This document shows, one piece after another, positions 39,445 to 47,242 of a stretch of DNA of 64,000 nt. Made by a program: the position numbers and the translations under genes. How positions within the stretch are numbered: the first letter of the stretch is position 1; each line of letters starts with the position of its first letter. Under the pieces are notes generated by a model. That model did no database searches. It was not told the DNA's origin and saw only the letters and a list, made by a program, of their open reading frames with translations. Origin of the DNA: an uncultured Pelagibacteraceae bacterium (lineage in GTDB: Bacteria > Pseudomonadota > Alphaproteobacteria > Pelagibacterales > Pelagibacteraceae); assembly GCA_902611405.1 (NCBI GenBank), contig CACLZL010000006.1:1-64000 (forward strand). Reading direction: 5' to 3'.

Positions 39445-39654
39445 TTAATTATTTACAGATGCTGAGGTTTCACTAGCTTGTTTCTTAGCTATTTTTTTTG
39501 CTCTTTTTTCAGCAGCTTTTTTTTCTAAACTTGCAATTTTTATATTAATTTTAGATAGCTTTTTTTCTTTTAAATTTATCTTATTTTTGAACTTATTAAT
39601 TGATTTACTAATTTTTTGTTTCTTTTTTGCAAAGTTTTTAAGTTTTTTTTTCAT
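39445..39654 (-). CDS. Small lysine-rich coiled-coil protein, unknown function
   Basis: A 69-residue, strongly basic, almost entirely helical protein (MKKKLKNFAKKKQKISKS at the start). It has heptad-like leucine/isoleucine spacing and an Ala-Lys-rich end finishing in Ser/Ala/Asn. An in-frame ATG lies seven codons upstream at 39675. The start at 39654 is preferred because a perfect GGAGG ribosome site (39660-39664) sits five bases before it. The composition suggests nucleic-acid or membrane-surface binding, but no family is recognised. Low-complexity genes of this kind can be over-called; the strong ribosome site argues that it is real. Confidence 0.6.
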   Translation of the reverse strand: MKKKLKNFAKKKQKISKSINKFKNKINLKEKKLSKINIKIASLEKKAAEKRAKKIAKKQASETSASVNN

Positions 39655-39723
39655 CTCAACCTCCAATTGTATCAATTTAATAATTTATTATCGCAAACTA
39701 TCAAAATTAAGTAAATGAAATAT

Positions 39724-40614
39724 TTAAGCTGCTTTTAGAATGTTAAATTCTTGTTTTGAAGACGAAATAGTTATTTTTTTGTGCTCACCGAAATTATCAC
39801 CATCAATTTGTACAGGAATACTATTCCCCAAACCGTCAAACTTAATTTCATCTACATTTACTGTAATCACAGATTTAGATTTATTCAAATTTCCATATAC
39901 AGCTATTAAATAAATATAATAAAGTAATTTATATCTTTTGAGATCCTTAAAAATATAGGTAGTAAATTTTTTATCAAATATATCTGTATCGGTAATTTTA
40001 TGGTGCCCAGCATAGTATTTGCTATTTGAGCAAAGAACCCAATCAGCGAATATATCTTTTTTATCTATCGACACTTTAATTTTTTTATTATTCATTGATA
40101 AAAATTTTTGGAAACCTTTTATACCGAAAATAACTTTTCCTAGAATTTTCTTTAAATAAGAGTCAATTGAATTTACAATTTGAGCGTCCCATCCAATACC
40201 TGCCATTAAAATAAAATGCTTGTCATTAATTTTAACCAAACATGTTTTGTCATAATTATTTGAAGTAAGTGTATTAGCTATATGTTTTATATTTTTGGTC
40301 ATACCTAATTCTGCTTGCAAAATATTAGCTGTACCAGCTGGAATATATCCAATTGCAAAATTCTCAGGGAGATTGAAATTATTTTTTATTAATTCATTAA
40401 TTGCAAAAGAAACAGAGCCATCTCCACCTGCAACTAACAATCTATCGTATTTGTTTATCTCAAAGTTTTTTATTATTTCAGAGGCTTCAGACTCACTCGA
40501 TGTTTCAAATAAATCAACTTTGTGGTGATTCGATATTTCTTCAAGTATTTTTTTGATAAATTTTGACTTTCTTCCACCTGCTGATTTCTTATTATATATT
40601 AGACAAAATTTCAT
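39724..40614 (-). CDS. Diacylglycerol/lipid kinase (DagK/YegS family)
   Basis: A 296-residue kinase with the N-terminal LIYNKKSAGGRKSK, the nucleotide-binding motif VAGGDGSVSFAINEL (about residue 59) and GYIPAGTANILQAEL (about residue 89), and a C-terminal beta-rich domain ending VQIDGDNFG. This family phosphorylates diacylglycerol or related lipids. It is divergent from the PlcP-like gene over 83 bases. In the lipid-renovation context it could return diacylglycerol released by PlcP to phosphatidate when phosphate returns (inference). The exact substrate cannot be read from sequence. Confidence 0.85.
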   Translation of the reverse strand: MKFCLIYNKKSAGGRKSKFIKKILEEISNHHKVDLFETSSESEASEIIKNFEINKYDRLLVAGGDGSVSFAINELIKNNFNLPENFAIGYIPAGTANILQAELGMTKNIKHIANTLTSNNYDKTCLVKINDKHFILMAGIGWDAQIVNSIDSYLKKILGKVIFGIKGFQKFLSMNNKKIKVSIDKKDIFADWVLCSNSKYYAGHHKITDTDIFDKKFTTYIFKDLKRYKLLYYIYLIAVYGNLNKSKSVITVNVDEIKFDGLGNSIPVQIDGDNFGEHKKITISSSKQEFNILKAA

Positions 40615-40697
40615 ATTTAATAAAAGTGTAACATAAAAATGTAGTATTGAGTAAATGATTCTACTTATAATAGAATCAATAATTTAAACAAGAAAAT

Positions 40698-41531
40698 ATG
40701 GAATTAAAAAAATCTTTAATAACTTACAAAAGCTTATTTATATCTGATGTCCATTTAGGTACTAAAGGGTGTCAGGCTAATAAATTGCTAGAGTTTTTTA
40801 AATTTTCAAGGTCTGAAAATTTATATCTTGTAGGAGACATTATTGATGTGTGGGCTATGCAGAAAACCTTTTATTGGCCTCAACAACACAATGACGTAAT
40901 CCAAAAAATTTTAAGAAAAGCAAGGCACGGTACTAAAGTATTTTATATAATTGGAAATCACGACGAGGTTTTTAGAAAATTTATACCAATGCATTTTGGA
41001 GATATCAATATTGTTAACAGGGTTATTCACGAAACTCAGCTTGGAAAAAAATATCTTGTAGTCCATGGTGATGCTTGGGACGGTGTAATGAAATATGCAA
41101 AATGGTTATCTAAGTTGGGATCAATTGCATACGGAGCATTACTTAGATTAAATATTGTGATAAATTTCTTCAGAAAATTAAGAGGAAAAAGCTACTGGTC
41201 TCTAGCAAAATTTTTAAAATATAAAGTTAAGAATGCAGTTAAATATATAGGTGAATATGAAAGAACAGTTTCAGAGTATGCTAAAAGAAAAAAATATGAT
41301 GGTATAATTTGTGGACATATTCATCATGCTGAAGATCAAAATTTTGATGGAATTAATTATTTAAACTGTGGGGACTGGGTAGAGTCCTGCACTGCTTTAG
41401 CAGAGAAATATGATGGAACATTTGAAATTATTTATTGGGATAATGTTAGGAAAGAATTCGTAACAGAGGACAAAGAGAAAAAAGAAATAGATAAAAAAGA
41501 TAACGTAGAAGATTTAAAGCGAGCTTCATAA
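40698..41531 (+). CDS. plcP: PlcP-like phospholipase C (metallophosphoesterase) for phospholipid turnover
   Basis: A 277-residue calcineurin-type phosphoesterase with all metal motifs: FISDVHLGTKG (residue 16), VGDIIDVW, IGNHDEVF, VVHGDAWDG and CGHIHHAED. The fold resembles LpxH, but the window already encodes LpxI for that lipid A step. The gene is followed two bases later by a diacylglycerol-glycosyltransferase candidate. PlcP-Agt pairs are established as the phosphorus-starvation lipid-remodelling module of marine bacteria and rhizobia, where PlcP releases diacylglycerol from phospholipids. The C-terminal tail is charged (Lys/Glu/Asp). LpxH activity remains a less likely alternative. Confidence 0.82.
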   Translation: MELKKSLITYKSLFISDVHLGTKGCQANKLLEFFKFSRSENLYLVGDIIDVWAMQKTFYWPQQHNDVIQKILRKARHGTKVFYIIGNHDEVFRKFIPMHFGDINIVNRVIHETQLGKKYLVVHGDAWDGVMKYAKWLSKLGSIAYGALLRLNIVINFFRKLRGKSYWSLAKFLKYKVKNAVKYIGEYERTVSEYAKRKKYDGIICGHIHHAEDQNFDGINYLNCGDWVESCTALAEKYDGTFEIIYWDNVRKEFVTEDKEKKEIDKKDNVEDLKRAS

Positions 41532-41533
41532 GC

Positions 41534-42538
41534 GTGAAAATTCTAATCGTAACAGATGCATATTATCCTCAAGTGAATGGTGTAGTTAGAACTTTGCACG
41601 AAACTGGAGAAATATTAAAATCTCAAGGTCACACAATTGAATACATTACTCCTCAACAATTTCTTACTGTACCGATGCCCAAATATAATGAAATTAGATT
41701 GTCATTAAATGTTTGGCCTCGTGTAAGTAATTTAATAAATTCAATAAAACCTGATGCAATACATATTGCTACAGAAGGACCTCTTGGTTTTATGGCAAGA
41801 AGACATTGTATTAAAAAAGGTTTAAAATTTACAACAAGCTTTCATACTAGATTTGATAAATACATGAAACTTTATATGCCTATCATTCCAGCTAAATGGT
41901 CAGAAAAATTTTTATGTAATTTCCACAACAAAGCTGAAAGAATTTTAGTGACAACAGAATCCATGCGAGAAGAGCTTGTTGCATTAGGTGTTGATAATAA
42001 TAAAATGGTTACATGGACTAGGGGTGGTAACCATGGTGCTTTTAAAAATCCAATTAAAAGAGATTTACCTTATAAAAGACCTATATGGATATATGTTGGT
42101 AGGGTTGCAGTTGAAAAAAATATTAAAGCATTTTTAGATTTAGATCTTGAAGGTACAAAGGTTATTATTGGAAAAGGTCCAGACTTGAACAATTTGAAAA
42201 AAAAATTTCCAAATGACATTTTTTTAGGTGAAAAAACCAATGGAGAATTAGCATCTCATTTTGCATCATCAGACGTTTTTGTATTCCCTAGCAAAACCGA
42301 TACTTTTGGTATTGTGGTTTTGGAGTCTTTAAATTGTGGAACACCTGTGGCTGCATATCCAGTTCCTGGTCCTAAGGATATTTTAGGTGGGTCTAAAATA
42401 GATACATTAGATCAAGACCTTAAAACCTCCGCACTTAAGGCACTTAAGGTAAATAGAGAAGATTGTCTAGAATTTGCTAAAAAATATAGTTGGGAAGAAA
42501 CAGCAAAGATATTTTATAACAATATATCACCTAATTAA
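41534..42538 (+). CDS. Agt-like GT4 glycosyltransferase (probable diacylglycerol glycosyltransferase)
   Basis: A 334-residue GT-B glycosyltransferase starting with GTG. N-terminal acceptor domain: DAYYPQVNGVVRTLHETG, IATEGPLGFMARR and TTSFHTRFDKYM. C-terminal nucleotide-sugar domain: IYVGRVAVEKNI, VIIGKGPDL and the E-x7-E element in FPSKTDTFGIVVLESLNCG (near residue 255). Two bases after the PlcP-like gene. The inferred reaction adds glucose or glucuronate to diacylglycerol, giving phosphorus-free membrane lipids. GT4 enzymes also make mannosides, so substrate specificity is inferred from context only. It overlaps the convergent olsA by eight bases. Confidence 0.8.
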   Translation: MKILIVTDAYYPQVNGVVRTLHETGEILKSQGHTIEYITPQQFLTVPMPKYNEIRLSLNVWPRVSNLINSIKPDAIHIATEGPLGFMARRHCIKKGLKFTTSFHTRFDKYMKLYMPIIPAKWSEKFLCNFHNKAERILVTTESMREELVALGVDNNKMVTWTRGGNHGAFKNPIKRDLPYKRPIWIYVGRVAVEKNIKAFLDLDLEGTKVIIGKGPDLNNLKKKFPNDIFLGEKTNGELASHFASSDVFVFPSKTDTFGIVVLESLNCGTPVAAYPVPGPKDILGGSKIDTLDQDLKTSALKALKVNREDCLEFAKKYSWEETAKIFYNNISPN

Positions 42539-43268
42539 TATTTAATACAATTGATCTAAGTTTCTCAACTATTTGCCTGTTACTCAGTTTTTCTTTTTGA
42601 AGTAAAGTAATTCTTTTTCCAATACTTAGATTAAATTTTTTGTTTTTTTTATTAAAAAGCTCTCTAATGAATAAAACTCTTCTTAGATTATTGTTTATAA
42701 AGCCTATTGTGTGAAAAAATAAACTATTCTTCCCAAAAAAACGAACAGGAACAATATCTGCTTTTGTTTTATTAATTATAGAGCCTATTAAAGGCTTCCA
42801 TTCTCTTTCATTAGCTTCATTAAAAATTAATGAAGAAGTAGCAACTTCTCCCGAGGGAAAAGTAATTAAAATTCCATTTGAATTTAAATGTTCAATTGCT
42901 TTTTTTTTAGTAATTATGTTTTTTTTAATATCTGCTGTAACACTAGAAAATTTTATTGGTAACAAATATTCTCTTATTTGATCAATTTGTGACACTTCTT
43001 CATTAATTAAAATTTTATAATCTTTTCTGATATCACAAATTATAGAACAAATTATTAATCCATCTAATAATCCAAAAGGATGATTAGCAACAACTATAGC
43101 CGAACCTGTTTTTGGAATATTGGTTATATTTTCTGCGTAGTAATCGATATTTAAAATATCTAATGTTTTTTTCCAAAAATTTGATGACTCTTTTAAATCT
43201 ACATAATTAATTTTATACAAAGATTTTATTTCATCAACTTTAGATATTTTATTAAAAATTTTTTCCAT
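42531..43268 (-). CDS. olsA: OlsA-like 1-acyl-glycerol/lyso-ornithine-lipid O-acyltransferase
   Basis: A 245-residue PlsC-family acyltransferase with the catalytic box VVANHPFGLLDGLI (H-x4-D, about residue 67) and the FPSGEVATS box (FPEG-type). It starts at the ATG overlapping the olsB stop by one base; an in-frame TTG lies one codon upstream. Paired with OlsB, it is assigned the second step of ornithine-lipid synthesis, acylation of lyso-ornithine lipid. Activity as a phosphatidate acyltransferase cannot be excluded by sequence, but pairing with olsB and the neighbouring phosphate genes makes OlsA most likely. Confidence 0.85.
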   Translation of the reverse strand: MEKIFNKISKVDEIKSLYKINYVDLKESSNFWKKTLDILNIDYYAENITNIPKTGSAIVVANHPFGLLDGLIICSIICDIRKDYKILINEEVSQIDQIREYLLPIKFSSVTADIKKNIITKKKAIEHLNSNGILITFPSGEVATSSLIFNEANEREWKPLIGSIINKTKADIVPVRFFGKNSLFFHTIGFINNNLRRVLFIRELFNKKNKKFNLSIGKRITLLQKEKLSNRQIVEKLRSIVLNIN

Positions 43269-44095
43269 CAATCTATAATTTTATTAACATAATCTTTGCT
43301 TATTTCTTCAATAGGTAAAAAAACAAAAACATCGGTTGTTTTAAACCTGTTGTCTACTACTGCGCCTTCCCCAATTGATGCATTAAATTTTAAGTAAGCT
43401 TTAATTAAGGTTGGCAGCTTTGAAACCAATTTAAGATTTATGTCAATTGGTTTTTCATAATCAACTTTGACTTTATAATTTGCTAATGCATTAACTTTAA
43501 TATTATCTGACATTTTGTGGTTATTATTTAGATAAATTAACTGATCCTCAATCTTATTAATATTAGTGTCTAAAAAACTAGCTGTGCCAAATAAAGCATC
43601 TATATTATTTTTATTAATATAACGATATATTTCATTCCACATTAATTTTAGTACATTTTTATTTCTAAATTTTTGAGATATACATGAACGACTTAATTCA
43701 AGCATGTTGTTATAAATTTTTGAATTCAATAGATTGTCTAGATTAAATTCATCGCAACTATAAAAACCTGATTTTTTTTCTGCTACAGATTGTTTAAGTA
43801 AACGATAGGTGCCAATTACTCTAGTTTTTGAAAATTTATTTTTTCTAAATTTAACAATTATATGGTCTGCATAATTATCAAATTTATCAGAATCCCTCCT
43901 AAAATTTCCAATATTTAATATAGGACTGTGTATCCTTTCTGAAAAAAAAACTTTGTATCTGAGTTTTTGAGCAAGTTTGATCTCACTTCTGCTTTCAGCT
44001 AGCTTAACATCAAAAACAGGTTTAAAAAAATCATGAGTATTAATATTAAATTTTTTAGTAATATTATTTTTTCTTAATATATTGTTTATTGTCAT
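43268..44095 (-). CDS. olsB: OlsB-like ornithine N-acyltransferase (hemolysin-like GNAT)
   Basis: A 275-residue protein of the OlsB/hemolysin-like acyltransferase family. Conserved blocks are VKLAESRSEIKLAQKLRYKVFF (core LAESRSEIKLAQKLRY), FDNYADHIIV, VIGTYRLLKQ and ELSRSCISQKFRNK. OlsB transfers 3-hydroxyacyl groups from ACP to ornithine, the first step of phosphorus-free ornithine lipid. Three 11-bp-spaced Pho-box-like half-sites lie 34-62 bases upstream of the start (44129-44157), so phosphate-starvation induction is likely. olsA is coupled downstream. The divergent gene is phoR. Confidence 0.87.
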   Translation of the reverse strand: MTINNILRKNNITKKFNINTHDFFKPVFDVKLAESRSEIKLAQKLRYKVFFSERIHSPILNIGNFRRDSDKFDNYADHIIVKFRKNKFSKTRVIGTYRLLKQSVAEKKSGFYSCDEFNLDNLLNSKIYNNMLELSRSCISQKFRNKNVLKLMWNEIYRYINKNNIDALFGTASFLDTNINKIEDQLIYLNNNHKMSDNIKVNALANYKVKVDYEKPIDINLKLVSKLPTLIKAYLKFNASIGEGAVVDNRFKTTDVFVFLPIEEISKDYVNKIID

Positions 44096-44128
44096 GAAAC
44101 TTTGATAAAAGATTCACATGTATTTAAA

Positions 44129-44157
44129 GTTAAAAAATTATTTCAAATTTGTTACAT
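44129..44157 (-). promoter_or_regulatory. Pho-box-like triple repeat between olsB and phoR
   Basis: Reading the minus strand, three seven-base half-sites ATGTAAC, TTGAAAT and TTTTAAC lie with four-base spacers (AAAT, AATT), i.e. 11-bp period. This resembles the CTGTCAT-type Pho box in layout and the pstS repeats in sequence. It points toward olsB (start at 44095) and also lies just before phoR (start at 44167), so one PhoB site might serve both. Confidence 0.55.
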
Positions 44158-44166
44158 TAAAATAGT

Positions 44167-45315
44167 ATGGATTTTATTATTTATTTTCTGTTAATTATAA
44201 TAATCGTACTATTTTACCTCTTAATTAAAAAAAATATTAAACCAATAAATACTGCTCCCACTATCAATAAAACAAACAAAGACGATTTAGGTAAACGTGT
44301 AATAATTGAGGAATTGGAAGATCAATTTTTTGCTTTAGATAAATATAATTTAATTAAATATTTAAACAAAAGTGCAAAACAACGGTTTGGCGAAAATTTA
44401 ATTGATAAAAATATATCAAGTGTAATAAGAGATACAAAATTATTAGAAACAATTGATGAAGCTATTAAAGATCAGGTAACAAAATATGTGAATGTTGAAA
44501 TTAATTTACCATCATATCAATTGTATAAAATTTATATTATTCCTGGTCCTACTCATTTATTTCCAGAGACAGATTCTGTTGTTTTATTTCTTAAAGATTT
44601 TACAGAAATAACTAAAGCACAAAAATTAAAAACTGACTTTGTTGCTAATGTTAGTCACGAGCTAAGAACTCCTTTGGTTTCAATTAAAGGTTCTTTAGAA
44701 ACTATTCTTGGACCAGCTTCAGATGATAAAGTTGCACAAAAAAAGTTTATGAAGATTATGTCTGATCAGGTTTTTAGAATGGAAAACCTTATTAATGATT
44801 TATTGATTTTAAGTAGAATAGAATTAGAAGAACATATTAAGCCAAACAAAATTGTGAACTTAAATGATATTTTTACAAATATTAAAAGTAACTTTGAATT
44901 AATTCTTAAAAAAAAGAAAATTAATTTACATATTGAGCTTATTGAACCAACTTTAGTTTTTGGTGATAATGATAAATTGTTAACTGTATTTTCAAATTTA
45001 ATTGATAATGCAATTAAATACTCTAATGATGAAAAAAATATTTATGTCAAAAGTCAAAATAGTGAGGGTAAATTAATTGGTAAAAATATGTTAATTTGTA
45101 TTAAAGACGAAGGCATAGGTATTCCTCAAGATTTAATTCCAAGAATAACAGAAAGATTTTTTAGGGTTGACACAGAAAAAAGTAAAAAAGTTGGTGGTAC
45201 AGGATTAGGTTTAGCTATAATGAAACACATAATTGCTCAACATAGGGGAGATTATGAGATTCTAAGTAAAATTAATGATGGTACTGAAATTAAAATTTAT
45301 CTTCCAACAAATTAA
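44167..45315 (+). CDS. phoR: PhoR, phosphate-regulon sensor histidine kinase
   Basis: A 382-residue kinase with one N-terminal transmembrane helix (residues 2-20) and no periplasmic domain. A PAS-like domain follows (about 45-145: LEDQFFALDKYNLIKYLN), then the DHp box DFVANVSHELRTPLVSIKGS (about residue 160) and an ATPase domain with NLIDNAIKYS, DEGIGIP and GTGLGLAI. Length and layout match PhoR, which senses Pst/PhoU status and phosphorylates PhoB. phoB lies 6 kb downstream after pstSCAB-phoU; the sensor is thus separated from its regulator by the transporter and one unknown gene. Confidence 0.9.
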   Translation: MDFIIYFLLIIIIVLFYLLIKKNIKPINTAPTINKTNKDDLGKRVIIEELEDQFFALDKYNLIKYLNKSAKQRFGENLIDKNISSVIRDTKLLETIDEAIKDQVTKYVNVEINLPSYQLYKIYIIPGPTHLFPETDSVVLFLKDFTEITKAQKLKTDFVANVSHELRTPLVSIKGSLETILGPASDDKVAQKKFMKIMSDQVFRMENLINDLLILSRIELEEHIKPNKIVNLNDIFTNIKSNFELILKKKKINLHIELIEPTLVFGDNDKLLTVFSNLIDNAIKYSNDEKNIYVKSQNSEGKLIGKNMLICIKDEGIGIPQDLIPRITERFFRVDTEKSKKVGGTGLGLAIMKHIIAQHRGDYEILSKINDGTEIKIYLPTN

Positions 45316-45358
45316 CTAATTAAAAAAATTGTTTAAAATTAACCTTTATTGACTAAAT

Positions 45359-45387
45359 ATTTAACAAATCTTTTATTGATTTGCATC
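45359..45387 (+). promoter_or_regulatory. Pho-box-like repeat upstream of the unknown secreted gene
   Basis: Half-sites ATTTAAC (45359), CTTTTAT (45370) and TTGCATC (45381) with four-base spacers, the same 11-bp period as the pstS box, ending 22 bases before the start at 45410. The match is weaker than at pstS. Confidence 0.4.
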
Positions 45388-45409
45388 CTGGTTAAATTAA
45401 AATTTTAAT

Positions 45410-46027
45410 ATGGTTAAAGTATTAAATGGTATTTTAATTATTATATTTGTTTTGATGTCGATGATTACTAAAAGTATATCATCAGATATTTCTACAATTT
45501 TAAGAAATCAGCAATTAACTGTATTCGATATTGGTATTTTTAGATTACAAGAGGATATGAAATCAGCGATACCACAAGTTCAAAAGCATTTTCCTGATAA
45601 AGAAATTGAAATTTCTGATGTTTATACTGATGTAGTTTCATCACTTTGGAGAAATACAATTGATTTAATTGTGTCTGTACCAATGAGCGAAACATTAACA
45701 AAAACTAACTATTTTTCAGATATGTACAGATGTAAGAATATTTTTTTTTCTGTAAGAGATCATCTGTTAAGAAATCAAAACGAGAGTAATTATAATTTTT
45801 CAAGAGCCTCATCTTATGTCGTTTCAACGTTTTCAACTCCTACAAGCTGGCCTTCATGGAAATATGAGCATAAAAAGATTAAAGAACTAGTATCAATGAT
45901 ACAACTAGAAGTTACTTTAAGACCTTCAAATGAGCTTGCTTTTAAAGAAGGTGTTAGCCCCATCAATTGCAAAGGAAGTCTTGCTGATGATTTTGATACA
46001 ATTGTTGTAACTAAAAATTTCAATTAA
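45410..46027 (+). CDS. Secreted protein of unknown function in the pho-pst cluster
   Basis: A 205-residue protein with a clear signal peptide (residues 1-24, VLNGILIIIFVLMSMITKSISS). The mature part begins DISTILRNQQLTVFDIGIFRLQEDM and is of mixed alpha/beta composition, with two cysteines (YRCKNIFF at about 105, PINCKGSL near 185) that could form a disulfide. A C-terminal DDFDTIVVTKNF ends it. No family is recognised. It lies between phoR and pstS, with Pho-box-like repeats upstream and the strong pstS box just downstream. A periplasmic role in phosphorus acquisition or signalling is inferred only from context. Confidence 0.8.
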   Translation: MVKVLNGILIIIFVLMSMITKSISSDISTILRNQQLTVFDIGIFRLQEDMKSAIPQVQKHFPDKEIEISDVYTDVVSSLWRNTIDLIVSVPMSETLTKTNYFSDMYRCKNIFFSVRDHLLRNQNESNYNFSRASSYVVSTFSTPTSWPSWKYEHKKIKELVSMIQLEVTLRPSNELAFKEGVSPINCKGSLADDFDTIVVTKNFN

Positions 46028-46037
46028 AAAGTTAGGT

Positions 46038-46066
46038 TTTTAACAAAACTGTAACAAATCTGTAAT
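46038..46066 (+). promoter_or_regulatory. Pho box of pstS
   Basis: Half-sites TTTTAAC (46038), CTGTAAC (46049) and CTGTAAT (46060) with four-base spacers AAAA and AAAT. The last two form CTGTAAC-AAAT-CTGTAAT, close to the enterobacterial consensus of two CTGTCAT-like repeats separated by four bases. The site ends 67 bases before the pstS start, the expected place for PhoB activation. Confidence 0.8.
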
Positions 46067-46133
46067 ATTAACATCCACATTCAAATCTAATAAGCGAGTC
46101 GTTGATTAAATTTAATTACGAAAGGAAATATCA

Positions 46134-47168
46134 ATGAAAAAACTAACTACTATCCTTGCTTCGTTTTTAGTGCTTGCTCTAAGTACTGTAACGTCACAAG
46201 CGAGAGATCAAATTACAATCGTTGGTTCTTCAACTGTATTCCCATACGCAACAGTAGTTGCTGAGAGATTCGGTAAACAAGGATTTAAAACTCCTATCAT
46301 CGAGTCAACTGGAACAGGTGGTGGAGCTAAATTATTTTGCGCAGGTGTAGGTGAAGCTCACCCTGATATCACTAACGCTTCAAGAGCTATGAAAGATAAA
46401 GAAAAAGCTCTTTGTGCAAAAAATGGTATTACTGATATTGTAGAAATTATTATTGGTAACGACGGTATAACATTAGCTTACAGTTTAGATGCAGAGCCAG
46501 TTAACTTTACAAAAGAACATTTGTATTTAGCACTTGCTAAACATACAGTTGTTGATGGTAAATTAGTTGATAACATTTACAAAAACTGGAATGAGATCGA
46601 TTCAAGCTTACCAAATAAGCCAATTAAAGTAATGATTCCTCCAGGAACTTCTGGAACAAGAGATGCTTGGAATTCTTTAGTAATGAAAAAAGGTATGACT
46701 AAAGAGGCTAAAGCTCTTTATAAAGCTGGTTTTGAAGCTGGAAATAAAAAATACAAAAAACCTCAAAAACTTTACAGAGAAGATGGATTAGCAATTGAAG
46801 TTGGAGAAAACGATAGCTTAATCATTCAAAAACTAGTTGAAGATAAAGATATGTTTGGTTTCTTCGGTTTTAGTTATTACTTAGCAGCTAAAGATAAATT
46901 ACAAGCAGCAAGTATTGATGGAGGACAACCTTCATTAGAGTCTATTCAAGATTATAGCTATGCAGTTGCAAGACCTTTATTCTTCTATGTGAAAAAAGCT
47001 CACGTAGGTGTAATTCCAGGTTTACATGAATTTGTAAAAGAATTTACAAAAACTGGAACAATTGGAAAAAGAGGTTACTTAGCTGACATTGGTTTAGTAC
47101 CATTGGATAAAGCAATGTACAGAACTACAAGAGATAACGCTATAGATCTTGTAGCAATGAGCGAGTAA
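46134..47168 (+). CDS. pstS: PstS, periplasmic phosphate-binding protein
   Basis: A 344-residue substrate-binding protein of the high-affinity phosphate importer. The signal peptide ends near VTSQA (residue 23). The mature protein starts RDQITIVGSSTVFPYA, the family's first phosphate-binding loop (G-S-S-T), and contains ESTGTGGGAKLFCAG and PPGTSGTRDAWNS, further phosphate contacts. A Pho box lies 67 bases upstream and an AAAGGAAA ribosome site directly before the start. A terminator follows. Codon use is biased toward preferred codons, as in aapJ, consistent with very high expression under phosphate limitation. Confidence 0.96.
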   Translation: MKKLTTILASFLVLALSTVTSQARDQITIVGSSTVFPYATVVAERFGKQGFKTPIIESTGTGGGAKLFCAGVGEAHPDITNASRAMKDKEKALCAKNGITDIVEIIIGNDGITLAYSLDAEPVNFTKEHLYLALAKHTVVDGKLVDNIYKNWNEIDSSLPNKPIKVMIPPGTSGTRDAWNSLVMKKGMTKEAKALYKAGFEAGNKKYKKPQKLYREDGLAIEVGENDSLIIQKLVEDKDMFGFFGFSYYLAAKDKLQAASIDGGQPSLESIQDYSYAVARPLFFYVKKAHVGVIPGLHEFVKEFTKTGTIGKRGYLADIGLVPLDKAMYRTTRDNAIDLVAMSE

Positions 47169-47190
47169 TTTTGATTTGTTAACAAATTTA

Positions 47191-47220
47191 AAAAGGCCCT
47201 TTCATTAGGGCCTTTTTTTT
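47191..47220 (+). terminator. Intercistronic rho-independent terminator after pstS
   Basis: Stem AGGCCCT/AGGGCCT with loop TTCATT, flanked by A-tract and eight T residues, lying 22 bases after the pstS stop and 22 before pstC. Partial termination would keep PstS in excess over the membrane complex. Confidence 0.9.
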
Positions 47221-47242
47221 AATACAAGATTAAATCTACATA

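Noticed and set aside
40622-40697. Possible Pho box upstream of the PlcP-like gene (a TGTAAC near 40627 and TGTAGT near 40640)
   Set aside because: The two pieces are not spaced at 11 bp on either strand and only one half-site matches, so no Pho box is claimed although phosphate control of this gene would be expected.
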